Assembly: GCF_002865585.1 (NCBI RefSeq)
Contig: NZ_CP025581.1
Location: 3,534,001 to 3,598,000 of the forward strand
Source: Nocardioides houyundeii
Lineage (GTDB): Bacteria; Actinomycetota; Actinomycetes; Propionibacteriales; Nocardioidaceae
DNA length: 64,000 nt
Reading direction: 5' to 3'
Positions 62,762 to 64,000 of this stretch are shown here, piece after piece. The position numbers were made by a program, and so were the translations under genes. The first letter of the stretch is position 1, and each line of letters starts with the position of its first letter. Below the pieces are notes generated by a model. It saw only the letters and a list, made by a program, of their open reading frames with translations, did no database searches and was not told the origin of the DNA.

Positions 62762-64000
62762 TCAGCCGGCCGGCAGCCAGACCCGGAACGTGGTGCCCTC
62801 CCCGAGGGCGGACTCCACCTCGATGCGGCCGCCGTGGCCCACGACGATGCGCCGCACGATCGCCAGCCCGAGCCCGGTGCCGGGCCGGGTCAGGGCGCGG
62901 GTGTTGGTGGAGCGGAAGAACTCGGTGAACAGCCGTTCCTGGTCCTCCTCGGAGATCCCCAGGCCCTCGTCGGAGACCCAGAACAGCACCTCCTCGTCGA
63001 GGCGCTCCGCTCCCACCCGGACCGTGGACCTGGCGTCGGAGTACTTCACCGCGTTGCCCACCAGGTTGTCCACCACGCGCCTCAGGTCGTCGGGGTCGCC
63101 GAGCACGGTGACCTTGTCGGCGACCCCGGCGAGCTCCAGCGCCACGTCCGCCTGCGCGCTGACCACCGAGGTGAGCTCGGCGCTCTCCCGGACCAGGGCG
63201 GCCAGGTCGACCGGAACCCGGTCCGGCCCCTGGTCCGGCCCGCCCAGGCGACTGAGCGTGAGCAGGTGGTCGGCCAGGGTCTCCAGGCGTGCGGCACCCT
63301 TGCCCATGGCCGCCAGCGAGGCCCGGACCTCCGGCGGCGCCGAGGGCCAGGCCTCCAGCATCTCCAGGTGGCCCACGATCACCCCGATGGGGTTCTTCAG
63401 CTCGTGCAGCACTGTCTCGATCAGCTCGGTCCGGTAGCTGTCGAGACGGCGCAGCTCGACGTTGAGCTGCTGTTCCTTCTCGAAGGCGCGCGCGTCGAGC
63501 ACCGCCTGGCCCAGGTCGTGGCCCACCTCGAGGGCGGCCGCGCTCTCGCTGTCGGTCCAGCGCACCTCATCGTCGCCCCGGACGATCACCAGGGCGCCCA
63601 GCAGCCGGCCCGAGCCGGTGACCGGCACGACGATGATGCTGCGCACCCCCTGCTCCTGGGCGGCTCCGGCGAGCACCGCCGCGTGGCGCACCTCGAGCCG
63701 CTCGCCGCCCCACACCTCCTCGCGCTCGGCGATGACCACATGGCCCTCGGTCCAGGCGAGGCGGGCGGCGGCCGCGATCGCCGCGTCCAGATCCTCGCTG
63801 CCGTGGCCCGCGGCGTGGCCGCGCTCCTCCCGCTCGGCGGGACCGAAGACGTGGATGTGCAGGTCCACGGCCCGGAACGCGCTCTTCAGCTCGCCCTGGG
63901 CCACCTCGAGCAGCTGCTCGAGCCCGTCGTGGTTGCTGGCCGAGCGGATCACCTTGCGCGCGGCACCGCCGAGCCTGAACCGCTGGGAGAAGGACTCGCG
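62762..64000 (-). CDS. GAF-domain sensor histidine kinase, 5' end beyond the window
   Basis: At least 412 residues; the frame is still open at the window edge (RESFSQRFRLGGAARKVIRS...). A GAF domain covers most of the first half (LLEVAQGELKSAFRAVDLHIHVF ... SIIVVPVTGSGRLLGALVIV). HisKA follows with phospho-acceptor in ETVLHELKNPIGV. The HATPase then has NLVGNAVKYSD (N-box), SDEGLGI (D-box) and GTGLGLAIVRRI (G-box). All catalytic boxes are intact, unlike the kinase at 8353. No transmembrane segment is seen in the visible part. The GVG of 63952 is not needed as a start. Confidence 0.9.
   Translation of the reverse strand, partial: RESFSQRFRLGGAARKVIRSASNHDGLEQLLEVAQGELKSAFRAVDLHIHVFGPAEREERGHAAGHGSEDLDAAIAAAARLAWTEGHVVIAEREEVWGGERLEVRHAAVLAGAAQEQGVRSIIVVPVTGSGRLLGALVIVRGDDEVRWTDSESAAALEVGHDLGQAVLDARAFEKEQQLNVELRRLDSYRTELIETVLHELKNPIGVIVGHLEMLEAWPSAPPEVRASLAAMGKGAARLETLADHLLTLSRLGGPDQGPDRVPVDLAALVRESAELTSVVSAQADVALELAGVADKVTVLGDPDDLRRVVDNLVGNAVKYSDARSTVRVGAERLDEEVLFWVSDEGLGISEEDQERLFTEFFRSTNTRALTRPGTGLGLAIVRRIVVGHGGRIEVESALGEGTTFRVWLPAG

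Overview
The window looks like chromosome from a high-GC actinobacterium, most likely a Nocardioides or another member of the Nocardioidaceae. The reasons are very GC-rich third codon positions, many GTG starts and 1-4 nt stop/start overlaps, F420-type and menaquinone genes, mycobacterial-style small WXG/LpqN proteins, two WS/DGAT acyltransferases and several apparently leaderless promoters. The assignment is inferred from gene content, not from a marker gene. I see no rRNA, tRNA, CRISPR array, phage or insertion sequence.

Layout. 1-9.3 kb: a PEP-mutase/isocitrate-lyase family enzyme; a divergent MFS exporter/MarR pair; a GerMN lipoprotein; a MOSC protein; a three-gene oxyanion (phosphonate/selenate-type) ABC importer with a fused double permease; an odd HTH-histidine kinase coupled to a DUF1059 protein. 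9.3-12.4 kb: a secreted endonuclease/phosphatase-fold protein, an F420-dependent LLM oxidoreductase and three tiny genes. 12.4-20.9 kb: a tight recC-recB-recD operon. 21-23 kb: an ACT-domain protein and a divergent DoxX/TetR pair. 23-40.8 kb is the centrepiece: two WS/DGAT genes divergent from a four-to-five gene operon. That operon encodes an iterative PUFA-synthase-like ('secondary lipid') polyketide synthase made of two giant proteins. The first is NPD-NPD-KS-AT-ACP-ACP-KR and the second KS-AT-DH-PPTase. A free ACP, an alpha/beta hydrolase and a UGT-type glycosyltransferase follow. I infer that it makes a glycosylated or esterified long-chain lipid. 40.8-46.6 kb: an EF-G-like GTPase, MenB, a zinc alcohol dehydrogenase with a divergent TetR, and an M15 peptidase lipoprotein. 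46.7-53.7 kb: a large SdrD-type surface protein ending in its own sortase domain, divergent from a beta-helix lipoprotein / lipoprotein / Tat-exported DyP peroxidase operon. 53.8-58.6 kb: a DesK/NarL-type two-component system next to an ABC exporter. 58.6-64 kb: DUF4333 lipoprotein, membrane-anchored protein, a three-gene type VII secretion-type operon, a sirtuin and a GAF histidine kinase cut by the window end.

Two cross-cutting observations stand out. (1) A 97-bp element with CCTAGG-centred palindromes at both ends occurs twice, once in each PKS gene, in the same reading frame and always in an interdomain linker. It behaves like a protein-coding palindromic repeat. (2) Six otherwise intact genes (MOSC, LLM oxidoreductase, recD, second PKS, sortase fusion, histidine kinase) are each broken by one missing base in a run of 4-6 C/G. 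In every case adding one base restores a full-length protein, which points to systematic homopolymer undercalling in the assembly rather than to real pseudogenes. Promoter, operator and terminator candidates are listed where the sequence shows a concrete repeat or hairpin.
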